A stretch of 64,000 nucleotides of DNA from Mesorhizobium sp. Pch-S (GCF_004136315.1 NZ_CP029562.1:1240001-1304000); one strand, 5' to 3'. Shown: positions 1-9,070, numbered from the stretch's first letter. The notes: a model not told the origin generated them from the letters alone. Numbers and translations are program-made.

Positions 1-2
1 CG

Positions 3-722
3 GTCAACATCCTGTCCCAGGGCCAGAAAGAGGTTTCGAACACCTTCGCCCGCCCGGTGGAAGATCGCTTCGCGACGGTGGACTGGACGGTTGGACCGAA
101 TGGTTCGCCGATCCTCTCCGACGTGGCGGCCTGGTTCGACTGCACGATGCACCAGATCGTCGATGGCGGCGATCATGTCGTCCTTCTCGGCCGGATCGAA
201 GCCTTCTACAATGGCCAGTTGAACGGCCTCGGCTACGCACGGGGCGGCTATTTCGTCCCCGAGCTTGCGCAGAAGGCGGTTTCGGTTGCGTCTTCGGAGA
301 CGGGTACGATTGCCGGCACTGTCGCCACCCGGGCAGGCCAGGTGCTGCTTTTGCGCGGGCCGGCCGGGCGCTTTGCACTCCCGTCGTGCGTGCTCGCCAG
401 CGGCGACGGCCCCGATCAGCTGCAGACCTTTGTCGGCGGCCTTGCGGGCGTCGCCGCCTCGCTGGGCTTCATCTATTCGGTCTACGAGGATCGCAAGACC
501 GGCAAGCAGCATCTCGTCTATCGTTGCGAGCTTGGGCCGGGAGACATCAGAACCGGGCAACTGTTCCCGGTCGACGCGCTGCCGCTCGACAACCTCGTCG
601 ATGCACCGACCGCCGATATCCTCGGCCGCTACGCTTCGGAGAGCGTGCTCGGCAATTTCGGCATGTATGTGGGCGACGAGCAGAGCGGCAAGGTCGTGTC
701 CGTAGGCAAGGGTTCATCATGA
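3..722 (+). CDS. Flavin reductase with C-terminal Nudix-like domain (5' partial)
   Basis: The reading frame is open from base 3, so the true start lies upstream of the window. The visible N-terminal part (VNILSQGQKE, then GDHVVLLGRIEAF and YARGGYF) is the FMN-binding split-barrel flavin reductase fold, which supplies reduced flavin to a partner monooxygenase. The last ~110 residues (from about base 310) resemble a Nudix fold, but the expected Nudix box glutamates are not visible, so this part is probably a binding or sensing domain rather than a hydrolase. The stop overlaps the start of the monooxygenase gene (ATGA at 719-722), which supports a translationally coupled two-component system. 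The family call is secure; the substrate of the pair is unknown. Confidence 0.85.
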   Translation, partial: VNILSQGQKEVSNTFARPVEDRFATVDWTVGPNGSPILSDVAAWFDCTMHQIVDGGDHVVLLGRIEAFYNGQLNGLGYARGGYFVPELAQKAVSVASSETGTIAGTVATRAGQVLLLRGPAGRFALPSCVLASGDGPDQLQTFVGGLAGVAASLGFIYSVYEDRKTGKQHLVYRCELGPGDIRTGQLFPVDALPLDNLVDAPTADILGRYASESVLGNFGMYVGDEQSGKVVSVGKGSS

Positions 723-1759
723 AGTTCTCTCTTTTCGCCCATATGGAGCGGCTCGACGCCGGACAGGACCAGAAGCAGCTCTATGACGAGTTCATCGCCC
801 TGTGCGAGATCGCCGACCGCGGTGGCATGCATGCGATCTGGACCGGCGAGCATCATGGGATGGATTTCACCATCGCACCGAATCCCTTCATCAATCTGGC
901 CGATCTCGCGCGTCGCACCCGCAATGTCCGGCTCGGCACCGGCACCGTGGTCGCGCCGTTCTGGCATCCGATCAAGCTGGCCGGCGAAGCCGCCATGGTG
1001 GACATCATATCGGACGGCCGCCTCGATATCGGCATCGCGCGAGGCGCCTACAACTTCGAATATCAGCGCCTTTCTCCCGGCATGGATGCCTGGGGAGCCG
1101 GCCAGAGGCTGCGCGAGATGGTGCCGGCGCTCAAGGCCCTCTGGGCCGGCGACCATGCCATGGAAGGCGAGTTCTGGTCGTTTCCTGCCACCACCTCGGC
1201 GCCGAAGCCGCTGCAGAAACCGCATCCGCCGATCTGGGTGGCGGCACGCGATCCCAATTCGCATGAATTCGCGGTCGCCAATGGCTGCAACGTGCAGGTG
1301 ACGCCACTGTGGCTCGGCGATGAGGAGGTCGAGGGTTTGATGACGCGGTTCAACGAAGCCTGCGCCAAGCACCCGGACGTATCACGGCCGAAGATCATGG
1401 TGCTGCGCCACACCTATGTCGGCACCGGCGAGGCGGACCTCGAGCAGGCGGCCAGGGAGATCAGCGTCTACTACAACTATTTCGGGGCCTGGTTCAAAAA
1501 CGAAAAGCCCATCCGGCAGGGCCTGATCGAACGGCTCACGGATGACGAGATCGCCGCGAACGCGATGTATGCGCCCGACGTCATGCGCCGCAACAATGTC
1601 GTCGGCACCCCCGACGAGGTGATCGCGCGGCTGAAGCACTACGAAGCACTCGGCTATGACGAATATTCTTTCTGGATCGATACCGGCATGAGCTTCGAGC
1701 GCAAGCGCGCCTCGCTGGAGCGCTTCATCGCATCGGTCATGCCGGCATTTGCGGGGTGA
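719..1759 (+). CDS. LLM-class flavin-dependent oxidoreductase (luciferase-like monooxygenase)
   Basis: The 346-residue protein has the bacterial luciferase TIM-barrel signatures: MKFSLFAHMERL at the N-terminus, a WTGEHHGMDF segment early on, RLGTGTVVAPFWHP in the middle of the N-terminal half, and GRLDIGIARGAYNFEY. Enzymes of this family use reduced FMN and oxygen to oxidise an organic substrate in the cytoplasm. It overlaps the flavin reductase stop by 4 bases and the aldehyde dehydrogenase start by 4 bases (GTGA), so the three are one translational unit. The order reductase, monooxygenase, aldehyde dehydrogenase suggests a C-X bond cleavage that releases an aldehyde. The substrate cannot be read from the sequence. 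Confidence 0.9.
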   Translation: MKFSLFAHMERLDAGQDQKQLYDEFIALCEIADRGGMHAIWTGEHHGMDFTIAPNPFINLADLARRTRNVRLGTGTVVAPFWHPIKLAGEAAMVDIISDGRLDIGIARGAYNFEYQRLSPGMDAWGAGQRLREMVPALKALWAGDHAMEGEFWSFPATTSAPKPLQKPHPPIWVAARDPNSHEFAVANGCNVQVTPLWLGDEEVEGLMTRFNEACAKHPDVSRPKIMVLRHTYVGTGEADLEQAAREISVYYNYFGAWFKNEKPIRQGLIERLTDDEIAANAMYAPDVMRRNNVVGTPDEVIARLKHYEALGYDEYSFWIDTGMSFERKRASLERFIASVMPAFAG

Positions 1760-3228
1760 ACGCGATGGACCGTTTCCAGCATTACATCGACGGCGCCTTC
1801 GAGGACGCGACGTTCAGCTTCGAAAGCCTCGATCCCGCCACCGGCGAGGCGTGGGCGGTGATGCCCGAGGCGCGCGAAGCGGAAGTCGAGCGCGCGGTCG
1901 CCGCCGCCCATCGCGCATTGCATGAAGGCCCTTGGCCACAGATGACGGCAAGCGCCCGCGGCAAGCTGCTCTACAGGCTTGCCGACCTCGTCGCGGAACA
2001 TGCCGGACGGCTGGCGGAGCTGGAAACGCGCGACACCGGCAAGATCATTCGCGAGACGTCCGCCCAGATCGCCTATGTGGCCGAATATTACCGCTACTAT
2101 GCCGGCCTCGCTGACAAGATCGAAGGTTCCTTCCTGCCGATCGACAAGCCGGACATGGATGTCTGGCTGCGGCGCGAGCCGATCGGCGTGGTCGCCGCGA
2201 TCGTGCCCTGGAACAGCCAGCTCTTCCTTGCCGCGGTGAAGATCGGCCCGGCGCTCGCCGCCGGATGCACGCTGGTCGTCAAAGCCTCGGAAGACGGTCC
2301 GGCGCCGCTGCTGGAGTTCGCACGCCTGATCGACAAGGCAGGCTTTCCCGCCGGCGTCGTCAATGTTCTGACCGGCTTCGGGCCGACCTGCGGTTCGCTG
2401 CTCACTCGCCATCGCGATATTGCCCATGTCGCCTTCACCGGCGGCCCGGAGACCGCGCGGCACGTGGTGCGCAATTCCGCTGAAAACCTTGCCAGCACCT
2501 CGCTTGAACTCGGCGGCAAATCCCCCTTCGTCGTCTTCGCCGACGCAGACCTGGAAAGTGCCGCCAATGCACAGGTGGCCGGCATCTTCGCCGCCTCCGG
2601 CCAGAGCTGCGTCGCGGGCTCGCGGCTGATCGTCGAGGCTTCCGTGAAGGATCGTTTCCTTTCCATCCTCAAGGACAAGGCCGAAGCCATCAGGATCGGC
2701 TCGCCGCAGGACCGGGAGACGGAAATGGGACCGCTGTGCACCGAGCGGCAGCGCCGGCATATCGAAAGCATCGTCGAACAATCGGTCGCGGCCGGAGCCA
2801 GGCTGGTCACGGGCGGCAGCACGCCGTCCGGATCCGGCTACTTCTACCCGCCGACGATCCTCGACTGCACGAAGATAGAGGCGGAGTCCGTCCGGCGGGA
2901 ACTGTTCGGCCCGGTGCTGTCGGTGCTCGAATTCCACGATGAGGAGGAAGCGGTCCGGCTCGCCAACGACACGCCCTTCGGCCTTGCCTGCGGCGTGTTC
3001 ACGCAGAACCTGACGCGAGCGCATCGCCTGTCGAAACGCATCCGCGCCGGCATCGTCTGGATCAACACCTATCGCGCGGTCTCGCCGATCGCGCCATTCG
3101 GCGGCTACGGCCAATCCGGCCATGGACGTGAAGGGGGTCTCGCGGCCGCCCTCGATTTTACCAAGACCAAGACGGTGTGGCTGAGGACATCGGACGAACC
3201 GATCCCAGACCCCTTCGTCATGCGGTGA
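1756..3228 (+). CDS. NAD(P)-dependent aldehyde dehydrogenase
   Basis: This 490-residue protein is full length for the ALDH superfamily. Visible motifs are VVAAIVPWNSQLF (Rossmann/cofactor region), FTGGPETA, the general-base glutamate in LELGGKSP (about residue 251) and the catalytic cysteine in GQSCVAGSR (about residue 285). It should oxidise an aldehyde to a carboxylic acid in the cytoplasm. The GTG at 1756 overlaps the upstream TGA; an ATG at 1765 is an alternative start. It probably consumes the aldehyde made by the preceding monooxygenase; that link is inferred from operon position only. Confidence 0.92.
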   Translation: MNAMDRFQHYIDGAFEDATFSFESLDPATGEAWAVMPEAREAEVERAVAAAHRALHEGPWPQMTASARGKLLYRLADLVAEHAGRLAELETRDTGKIIRETSAQIAYVAEYYRYYAGLADKIEGSFLPIDKPDMDVWLRREPIGVVAAIVPWNSQLFLAAVKIGPALAAGCTLVVKASEDGPAPLLEFARLIDKAGFPAGVVNVLTGFGPTCGSLLTRHRDIAHVAFTGGPETARHVVRNSAENLASTSLELGGKSPFVVFADADLESAANAQVAGIFAASGQSCVAGSRLIVEASVKDRFLSILKDKAEAIRIGSPQDRETEMGPLCTERQRRHIESIVEQSVAAGARLVTGGSTPSGSGYFYPPTILDCTKIEAESVRRELFGPVLSVLEFHDEEEAVRLANDTPFGLACGVFTQNLTRAHRLSKRIRAGIVWINTYRAVSPIAPFGGYGQSGHGREGGLAAALDFTKTKTVWLRTSDEPIPDPFVMR

Positions 3229-3264
3229 TCAAGCAAGCAGGGAAAAATCCCGGGAGGAGATGAA

Positions 3265-4272
3265 ATGCGCAACGCGATCGTAACGGCAGTCTTCTGCATC
3301 ACCATGCTCAGCGGCGCCGCCTCGGCCGACGAGATGGTGTTCACCAGTTGGGGCGGCACCACCCAGGACGCCCAGAAGGCAGCCTGGGCGGACAAGTTCA
3401 CCGCCACCACCAAGATCAATGTCCTGCAGGATGGCCCAACCGACTACGGCAAGATCAAGGCCATGGTCGAAGCCAACGCCGTCACCTGGGACGTGGTCGA
3501 CGTCGAGGGTGACTACGCCGTCCAGGCCGGCGACAGCGGCCTTCTGGAGAAACTCGACTTTTCCGTCATCGACAAGTCGAAGCTCGATCCGCGCTTCGTC
3601 ACCGACTACAGCGTGGGCAGCTTCTATTATTCCTTCGTCATCGGCTGCAACGGCAATGCCGTGGCCGCGTGTCCCAAGACCTGGGCCGAACTGTTCGACA
3701 CGACGAAATTCCCCGGCAAGCGAACTTTCTACAAATGGTCGGCGCCGGGCGTCATCGAGGCAGCACTGCTCGCCGACGGCGTTGCGCCGGACAAGCTCTA
3801 TCCGCTCGACCTCGACCGCGCCTTCAAGAAGCTCGACACGATCAAGAGCGATATCATCTGGTGGACGGGCGGTGCGCAGTCACAGCAATTGCTGGCGTCC
3901 GCGGAAGCCCCCTATGGCAGCTTCTGGAACGGCCGCCTGACCGCGCTCGAACAGACCGGCGTCGCGGTCACCGTTTCCTGGGATCAGAACATCACCGCCG
4001 CCGACTCGCTGGTCATTCCAAAGGGCGCGAAGAACAAGGATGCGGCCATGAAGTTCATCGCGCTGGCCTCGAGTGCCGAAGGCCAGAAGGACTTCGCGGT
4101 TCCGACCGGCTATGCGCCCACCAATCTCGACTCTGCCGCGTTGATGGACGAAGCCGTCCGCAAGCTGCTTCCCGACGCCCAGTCGGCGAGCCAGATCAAT
4201 GCCGACATGAAGTACTGGGCAGAGAACCGCGACGCCATCGGCAGCCGCTGGTACGCCTGGCAAGCCAAGTAA
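3265..4272 (+). CDS. ABC transporter substrate-binding protein, PotD/spermidine-putrescine type
   Basis: The 335-residue protein begins with a clear signal peptide (MRNAIVTAVFCITMLSGAASA) and continues with EMVFTSWGGTTQDAQKAAW, typical of extracellular solute-binding proteins of the polyamine/iron(III) type. It would capture a solute in the periplasm for the permeases encoded next. A purine-rich GGGAGGAG lies just upstream of the ATG. Homologues bind polyamines, opines and other small amines, so the ligand is not fixed by family. The context with a flavin monooxygenase suggests that the imported compound is the substrate to be oxidised. Confidence 0.9.
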   Translation: MRNAIVTAVFCITMLSGAASADEMVFTSWGGTTQDAQKAAWADKFTATTKINVLQDGPTDYGKIKAMVEANAVTWDVVDVEGDYAVQAGDSGLLEKLDFSVIDKSKLDPRFVTDYSVGSFYYSFVIGCNGNAVAACPKTWAELFDTTKFPGKRTFYKWSAPGVIEAALLADGVAPDKLYPLDLDRAFKKLDTIKSDIIWWTGGAQSQQLLASAEAPYGSFWNGRLTALEQTGVAVTVSWDQNITAADSLVIPKGAKNKDAAMKFIALASSAEGQKDFAVPTGYAPTNLDSAALMDEAVRKLLPDAQSASQINADMKYWAENRDAIGSRWYAWQAK

Positions 4273-4328
4273 AAGTACGCAGAGAGGAAGAGTTAGGGCG
4301 CCTGCTGGAAACACTCCAGGAAACAGAT

Positions 4329-5188
4329 ATGGCCATTTCGCATCCCGACATATCGGCCAGCACGCGCGCACCCAGCGGCTTCGCCTATGCACTGCCGGCA
4401 CTGCTGCTGCTCGGGCTGTTCTTCGTGGTGCCGGTGATGATGCTTTTGGTGCGCAGCGTGCTGGAACCACAGCCCGGCTTCGGCAACTATGTCGAGTTGC
4501 TCGGCTCCTCCACCTATCTGCGCATCTTCTTCAATACCTTCCTCGTGTCCGCGGTGGTCACCCTGCTGTCGGTGCTGATCGGTTTTCCCGTCGCCTGGAT
4601 GCTCGCCATCATGCCGTCGCGATGGGCGGCAGTGCTGTTCGCCATCATCGTGCTCTCCATGTGGACCAATCTGCTGGCGCGCACCTATGCCTGGATGGTT
4701 CTGCTCCAGCGCACCGGCCTCATCAACAAGACCCTGATGAACCTCGGCCTGATCGACCAGCCGCTGGCGCTGGTGAACAATCTCACCGGTGTCACGATCG
4801 GCATGGTCTACATCATGCTGCCCTTCGTCATTCTGCCGTTGCCGGGGTCATCAGGAATATAGACCCGGCCATATTGCAGGCAGCGTCGGTGTGCGGGGCG
4901 ACCCGCTGGCAATCGCTCGTCCGTGTTCTCATCCCCCTCGCCCTGCCGGGCGTGGTGGCGGGCGCGCTGATGGTCTTCGTCATGTCGCTCGGCTACTTCG
5001 TGACGCCGGCACTGCTGGGGGGCACCTCCAACATGATGCTGGCGGAGATGATCGCGCAGTTCGTCCAGTCGCTGGTGAACTGGGGCATGGGCGGCGCCGC
5101 GGCTTTTGTCCTGCTGGTCGTGACACTCGCCATCTATGCGGTTCAGCTGCGCCTGTTCGGCGCCGGTCGCATCGGCCAGGGAGGTTGA
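4329..5188 (+). pseudogene. ABC transporter permease, PotB type, frameshifted
   Basis: The N-terminal half (MAISHPDISAS, then membrane segments LPALLLLGLFFVVPVMML and TLLSVLIGFPVAWML) reads in one frame to a stop at 4860-4862. The C-terminal half (GVIRNIDPAILQAASVCGA, the EAA-type cytoplasmic loop, then further membrane segments) continues in another frame to 5188. Homologues read LPL-x-GVIRN without a break, so one base appears to be missing close to 4841-4844. With that base restored the protein would be about 286 residues and complete. Flanking importer genes are intact, so this may be a recent mutation or a sequence error. As given, the importer would lack one permease. Confidence 0.85.
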
Positions 5189-5192
5189 TGCC

Positions 5193-5993
5193 GTGCTGCT
5201 CGACTTCGACCGTCTCGGCAGCTGGAAATGGGCGCTCGCCGCAATCACCATCCTGGTCGCGCTGTTCCTGCTGGTGCCGATCCTGTTCATTGCCGTGCTG
5301 TCCTTCGGCAGCTCCCAATGGCTGATCCTTCCGCCACCCGGCTGGACCTTGAAATGGTATGAGAGCCTGTTCTCCGATCCGCGCTGGCTGCAATCCGCCT
5401 GGACCAGCGCCAAGGTGGCTTCCGCCGTGACGGTGCTGTCGGTCGTCATCGGCCTGTTTGCGTCTTTGGCGCTGACGCGCGGCACCTTCAAGGGACGCGG
5501 GGTGCTGCGCGCGCTGTTCATCACCCCAATGATCCTGCCCGTCGTCGTGCTGGCGGTCGCACTGTATGCTTTCTTTCTCAGGATCGGGCTCAGCGGCACG
5601 CTGACCGGATTTGTCCTTGCCCATCTGGTGCTTGCCTTGCCGTTCTCGATCATCTCGATCAGCAACGCGCTGGAAGGCTTCGACAGGTCGATCGAAGATG
5701 CGGCCATCCTCTGCGGAGCACATCCCTGGGAGGCGCGCTGGCGCATCACCTTGCCGGCGATAAGCCACGGACTGTTCGCCGCCGCGATCTTCTCCTTCCT
5801 GGTGTCCTGGGATGAGGTCGTCGTCGCCATCTTCATGGCCAGCCCGACACTGCAAACCCTGCCCGTCAAGATCTGGACCACACTGCGCCAGGACCTGACG
5901 CCCGTCATCGCGGCCGCGTCGACACTGCTCGTCCTGTTCACGGCCGCGCTGATGCTGCTGGCCGCCATGCTTCGAAAAGGCCTGAAGAAATGA
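5193..5993 (+). CDS. ABC transporter permease, PotC type
   Basis: The protein of about 266 residues has six predicted membrane segments beginning with LAAITILVALFLLVPILFIAVL and the permease EAA-like loop ISNALEGFDRSIEDAAILCGAHPWE. It forms the second inner-membrane subunit of the importer. I placed the start at the GTG at 5193 because AGGGAGG lies about 10 bases upstream; longer in-frame extensions have no ribosome site and run into the previous gene. The stop overlaps the ATPase start (ATGA at 5990). It pairs with the frameshifted PotB-like permease upstream. Confidence 0.88.
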   Translation: MLLDFDRLGSWKWALAAITILVALFLLVPILFIAVLSFGSSQWLILPPPGWTLKWYESLFSDPRWLQSAWTSAKVASAVTVLSVVIGLFASLALTRGTFKGRGVLRALFITPMILPVVVLAVALYAFFLRIGLSGTLTGFVLAHLVLALPFSIISISNALEGFDRSIEDAAILCGAHPWEARWRITLPAISHGLFAAAIFSFLVSWDEVVVAIFMASPTLQTLPVKIWTTLRQDLTPVIAAASTLLVLFTAALMLLAAMLRKGLKK

Positions 5994-7081
5994 CGATGCC
6001 CTATCTCGCGATCCGAAACATCCGAAAGCAATATGGCGACGTCGTCGCAGTCAGCGACGTGACGCTGGACATCGCCAAGGGCGAATTCATGACTTTCCTC
6101 GGTCCCTCGGGGTCCGGCAAGAGCACGACACTCTATGCACTGGCCGGTCTCCAGCAGCCGACGTCGGGCGACATCCTGCTCGAAGGCAGATCCCTGCTCT
6201 CGGTTCCTTCGCACAAGCGCAACATCGGCATGGTGTTTCAGCGCTACACCCTGTTTCCCCACCTGTCTGTCGGCGACAACATCGCCTTTCCGCTCAGCGT
6301 GCGACGCCGGCCGAAAGCCGAGATCGATGCCGCCGTGCAGCGATGCTTGAAACTGGTGCGGCTGGAAGGCTTCGCCGACCGCATCCCGGCCAAACTGTCA
6401 GGCGGCCAGCAGCAGCGCGTGGCACTTGCCCGCGCGCTCGCCTACGATCCGCCGGTCCTTTTGATGGATGAACCTCTGTCAGCGCTCGACAAGAAACTGC
6501 GCGAGGAGATCCAGTACGAGATCCGCCGCATTCACCAGGAGACAGGCGTCACCATCCTCTATGTCACGCACGATCAGGAAGAAGCATTGCGGCTATCCGA
6601 TCGCATCGCCGTGTTCAGCAAGGGTGTGATCGATCAGGTCGGCACGGGTACGGAACTCTACACCCATCCCGCCACCCGCTTCGTGGCCGAATTCATCGGC
6701 GACTCGGATTTTCTCGGCGGCCGCGTCGAAAGAGCCGACGGCAAGCATGCCGACATCAGGATCGGCGTGGATCTCGTGATGCGCGGCGTGCCGGTCCATG
6801 GCGCGGCCAAAGCCGGCACCTCGGCCGCGATCATGCTGAGGCCCGAGCGCATCAGCCTCTCGCAGCGGAAACCTGCCCAGCCGGCGCTTGCGGCGACCAT
6901 CCGCGACATCACCTTTCTCGGCAACAACACCCATGTGCAGGCACAGACGCCGAACCGCGAGGATATCTCGGTGCGCCTGCCGTTTGGCCATGAATCGGCC
7001 GCGGGCCTCAGCACCGGGCAACAGGTCTGGTTGAGCTGGGACGCGTCGGCGGCTCATGCATTCTGTGAATCGGCGACGTGA
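5990..7081 (+). CDS. ABC transporter ATP-binding protein, PotA/UgpC type
   Basis: The 363-residue ATPase shows Walker A (GPSGSGKST), the Q-loop region (GMVFQRYTLFPH), the ABC signature LSGGQQQRVALARAL, Walker B (VLLMDEPLSALD) and the switch histidine (YVTHDQEEAL). The C-terminal ~120 residues match a TOBE-type regulatory domain found in polyamine and sugar importers. It powers the importer from the cytoplasmic side. It overlaps the permease by 4 bases and is the last gene of the operon; about 155 bases follow before the next gene. Confidence 0.93.
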   Translation: MTMPYLAIRNIRKQYGDVVAVSDVTLDIAKGEFMTFLGPSGSGKSTTLYALAGLQQPTSGDILLEGRSLLSVPSHKRNIGMVFQRYTLFPHLSVGDNIAFPLSVRRRPKAEIDAAVQRCLKLVRLEGFADRIPAKLSGGQQQRVALARALAYDPPVLLMDEPLSALDKKLREEIQYEIRRIHQETGVTILYVTHDQEEALRLSDRIAVFSKGVIDQVGTGTELYTHPATRFVAEFIGDSDFLGGRVERADGKHADIRIGVDLVMRGVPVHGAAKAGTSAAIMLRPERISLSQRKPAQPALAATIRDITFLGNNTHVQAQTPNREDISVRLPFGHESAAGLSTGQQVWLSWDASAAHAFCESAT

Positions 7082-7236
7082 AGGCCGTCGAATCCGAACG
7101 CTCCGCCACGGCGGTCTATTCGCAATCCATAATATAAAGCACTGAATTCATTACATAATTGTAATGTCGCCATTCAGTTTTGGTTCATCTTTCGGGACCT
7201 AATCCTCTTCGTGCGAACACATGAGGAGTTACGCCA

Positions 7237-7623
7237 ATGAAACGTCCAATTCTCTCCGGCCTGGCGATTTCAATGCTTGCCGCATCGAGCCTGCCGGGCT
7301 TTGCCGCGCCGATCGCGGTTCCGAGCGTTCCGGATTCGAACGTCATCTCGGCGCAGTACCGGGAACCGGTTCGGAAGGAACGCCGCGTCGTCAACGAACG
7401 CGTCATCGTCAAGAAGAAGGTCGTCACCAAGCAGGTGGTCAAGCAGCGCTGGAAGAACGGCCAGCGCTACGAAAGCTGGCGCAGTGCGAAAGGCATGAAG
7501 GACTACAGCCGCTATGGCCTGCGCCGTCCCGGACCGGGGCAGCATTGGGTACGCGCCGGCAACGACTATCTGCTGGTCGGCATCGCCACGGGCGTGATCG
7601 CGAGTGTGATCGCAGCGCGATAA
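7237..7623 (+). CDS. RcnB-family small exported protein
   Basis: The 128-residue protein starts with a signal peptide (ILSGLAISMLAASSLPGFAAP), has a basic middle (VIVKKKVVTKQVVKQRW) and ends with the RcnB-family block DYSRYGLRRPGPGQHWVRAGNDYLLVGIATGVIASVI. RcnB in E. coli is a periplasmic factor affecting nickel/cobalt homeostasis, but the many short RcnB-like proteins of rhizobia have no established role. ATGAGGAG sits about 10 bases before the ATG. It is a single gene flanked by its own promoter region and a strong terminator. Confidence 0.8.
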   Translation: MKRPILSGLAISMLAASSLPGFAAPIAVPSVPDSNVISAQYREPVRKERRVVNERVIVKKKVVTKQVVKQRWKNGQRYESWRSAKGMKDYSRYGLRRPGPGQHWVRAGNDYLLVGIATGVIASVIAAR

Positions 7624-7643
7624 GCGCAGCATTGCCTCCCAGC

Positions 7644-7673
7644 AAAAAGGCGACCCTGGTGGGTCGCCTTTTT
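7644..7673 (+). terminator. Rho-independent terminator after the RcnB-like gene
   Basis: A perfect 13-bp inverted repeat (arm AAAAAGGCGACCC at 7644-7656, its complement at 7661-7673) with a 4-base loop begins in A's and ends in T's, so it could work in both directions. It lies 21 bases after the stop. Confidence 0.85.
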
Positions 7674-7684
7674 CCGTATCAGTC

Positions 7685-7788
7685 AGAGCATTTTGTAGCC
7701 AAGCGGCATCACTTAGCGTTCCAAAAATGCGCCGAAAACAAAGACTTAGAGCGTTTCCGCGTTTTCGTGAAAAATGGGAACGCTCTAG
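7685..7788. repeat. RIME-like palindromic element (variant left half)
   Basis: About 104 bases beginning AGAGCATTTTG and ending in the hairpin TTAGAGCGTTTCCGCG ... GGGAACGCTCTAG. The right half matches the elements at 17521-17623 and 23152-23246; the left half is a different palindrome. It lies in the gap between the RcnB-like gene and hslO, just 3' of both (convergent genes). Confidence 0.7.
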
Positions 7789-7821
7789 TCCGCGCCAACT
7801 TCGAGAGCGAAGCCATCGTCG

Positions 7822-8838
7822 TTATTCGACGGCGGCAAAGTCGGCCGGATCGAAGTCGTAACGCGTCGAGCAGAACTCACATTCGACACTGATGCGGCCC
7901 TCTTCCGTGCTGTCCTTGATCTCCTGCGCGGTGAAGCCTTCAAGAATGCCGCGGATCTTGTCGGACGAGCAGGAGCACTGGTCGGCGACGTGAACCTCGT
8001 CGAACACGCGCACGCCATGCTCATGGAACAGGCGATAGAGCAGCCGTTCGGTTCCGACGGTCGGGTCGATCAGTTCAGCCGGTTCGACGGTGGCCAGCAA
8101 CGCCAGCAATTCCTGCCAGGAATTGTCGATCGGATCGAGCACCGCTTCCGCCGTATCGCCGTCACCGCCCGGCAGATCGGCCAGGCGCATGCGCTCCGGT
8201 GCCTCGGGCAGGAACTGCGCGAGCAGACCACCGGCGCGCCATTGCTTGCGCCCGCCCGGCAGCACCAGCTGGGCGACAGCCAGTCGCAGGTCGGTCGGGA
8301 TCTGTTCCGACTGCCTGAAATAGGTGCGCGCGGCCTCTTCCAGCGAGGTGTTGTCGAGCTGGACGATGCCTTGGTAGCGCTGCGTGTAGGCGCCCTGGTC
8401 GATGGTGAGCGCGAGCACGCCGGAGCCCAGCAAGGTCTCCGCCGTCACGTCGCCGGCAGCGGTCGCCGCCGCCAGCTTGTCGGCATCGAAACGGGCATAG
8501 GCGCGCAGGGCGTTCGGCGTCGAGAAGTCGGCGACCAGCATGTCCACCGGCCCGTCGGTGCGGGTCTGCAGGATGAACTTGCCGTCGAACTTCAGCGAAG
8601 TGCCGAGCAGCACGGTGACGACGCAGGCTTCCGCCAGAAGCCGGGCAACCGGCTCCGGATAATCATGGCGCGACAGGATGGCGTCGAGCATCGGCCCGAG
8701 TTGCACGGCGCGACCGCGCACGTCGAGCGGGCCGACCTCGAACGGCACGACATGGTCGTCGCCGGCATGGCCGAATTCGCCGAGTTTGGGTCCCGTTTCC
8801 GTCATTCCATGTTCAGTCAAAATGGTCGTTTCCAACAT
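7822..8838 (-). CDS. hslO: Hsp33 redox-regulated chaperone
   Basis: The 338-residue protein has the Hsp33 N-terminal fold (DDHVVPFEVGPLDVRGRAVQLGPMLD) and the C-terminal zinc centre with CxC (QCSCSSDKI) and CxxC (CEFC), the thiols that release zinc on oxidation and switch the chaperone on. It protects unfolding proteins in the cytoplasm during oxidative stress. The start at 8838 has GGGAGA 7 bases upstream; an alternative ATG at 8805 gives 327 residues. The gene follows argD and argF in the same direction, a common arrangement in rhizobia, but a 230-bp gap with direct repeats separates it from argF. Confidence 0.93.
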   Translation of the reverse strand: MLETTILTEHGMTETGPKLGEFGHAGDDHVVPFEVGPLDVRGRAVQLGPMLDAILSRHDYPEPVARLLAEACVVTVLLGTSLKFDGKFILQTRTDGPVDMLVADFSTPNALRAYARFDADKLAAATAAGDVTAETLLGSGVLALTIDQGAYTQRYQGIVQLDNTSLEEAARTYFRQSEQIPTDLRLAVAQLVLPGGRKQWRAGGLLAQFLPEAPERMRLADLPGGDGDTAEAVLDPIDNSWQELLALLATVEPAELIDPTVGTERLLYRLFHEHGVRVFDEVHVADQCSCSSDKIRGILEGFTAQEIKDSTEEGRISVECEFCSTRYDFDPADFAAVE

Positions 8839-8940
8839 GACAAAGTCTCCCGGCGCGGCACAACCGCCCTTTTTGGGGAGCATGCCTTCAAACGCCAATG
8901 ATTTGCGTGATGCCCGGGAGATAGGCATCACACCTCGTCG

Positions 8941-9061
8941 TATCAAGTCGCAGGCCCTGATCGCAAAACCGTGGACACTTTTGCGGGGCCTGCTGGGTAT
9001 CAAGTCGCAGGCCCTGATCGCAAAACCGTGGACACTTTTGCGGGGGTCTGCCGGTATCAAG
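8941..9061. repeat. 57-bp direct tandem repeat (2.1 copies)
   Basis: The block starting TATCAAGTCGCAGG at 8941 is repeated at 8998, and the first bases TATCAAG recur at 9055, always at a spacing of 57. The first 48 bases of the two full copies are nearly identical. Each copy contains CGCAAAACCG ... CACTTTTGCGG, an internal dyad that resembles half of the RIME-like elements. The array fills the argF-hslO gap, ending 10 bases from the argF stop. Confidence 0.85.
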
Positions 9062-9070
9062 CAGCCGGCA

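Noticed and set aside
8941..9061. Repeat pair that might be a CRISPR remnant
   Set aside because: The copies are adjacent with a 57-base period, carry no unique spacer sequence, and no cas gene is present.
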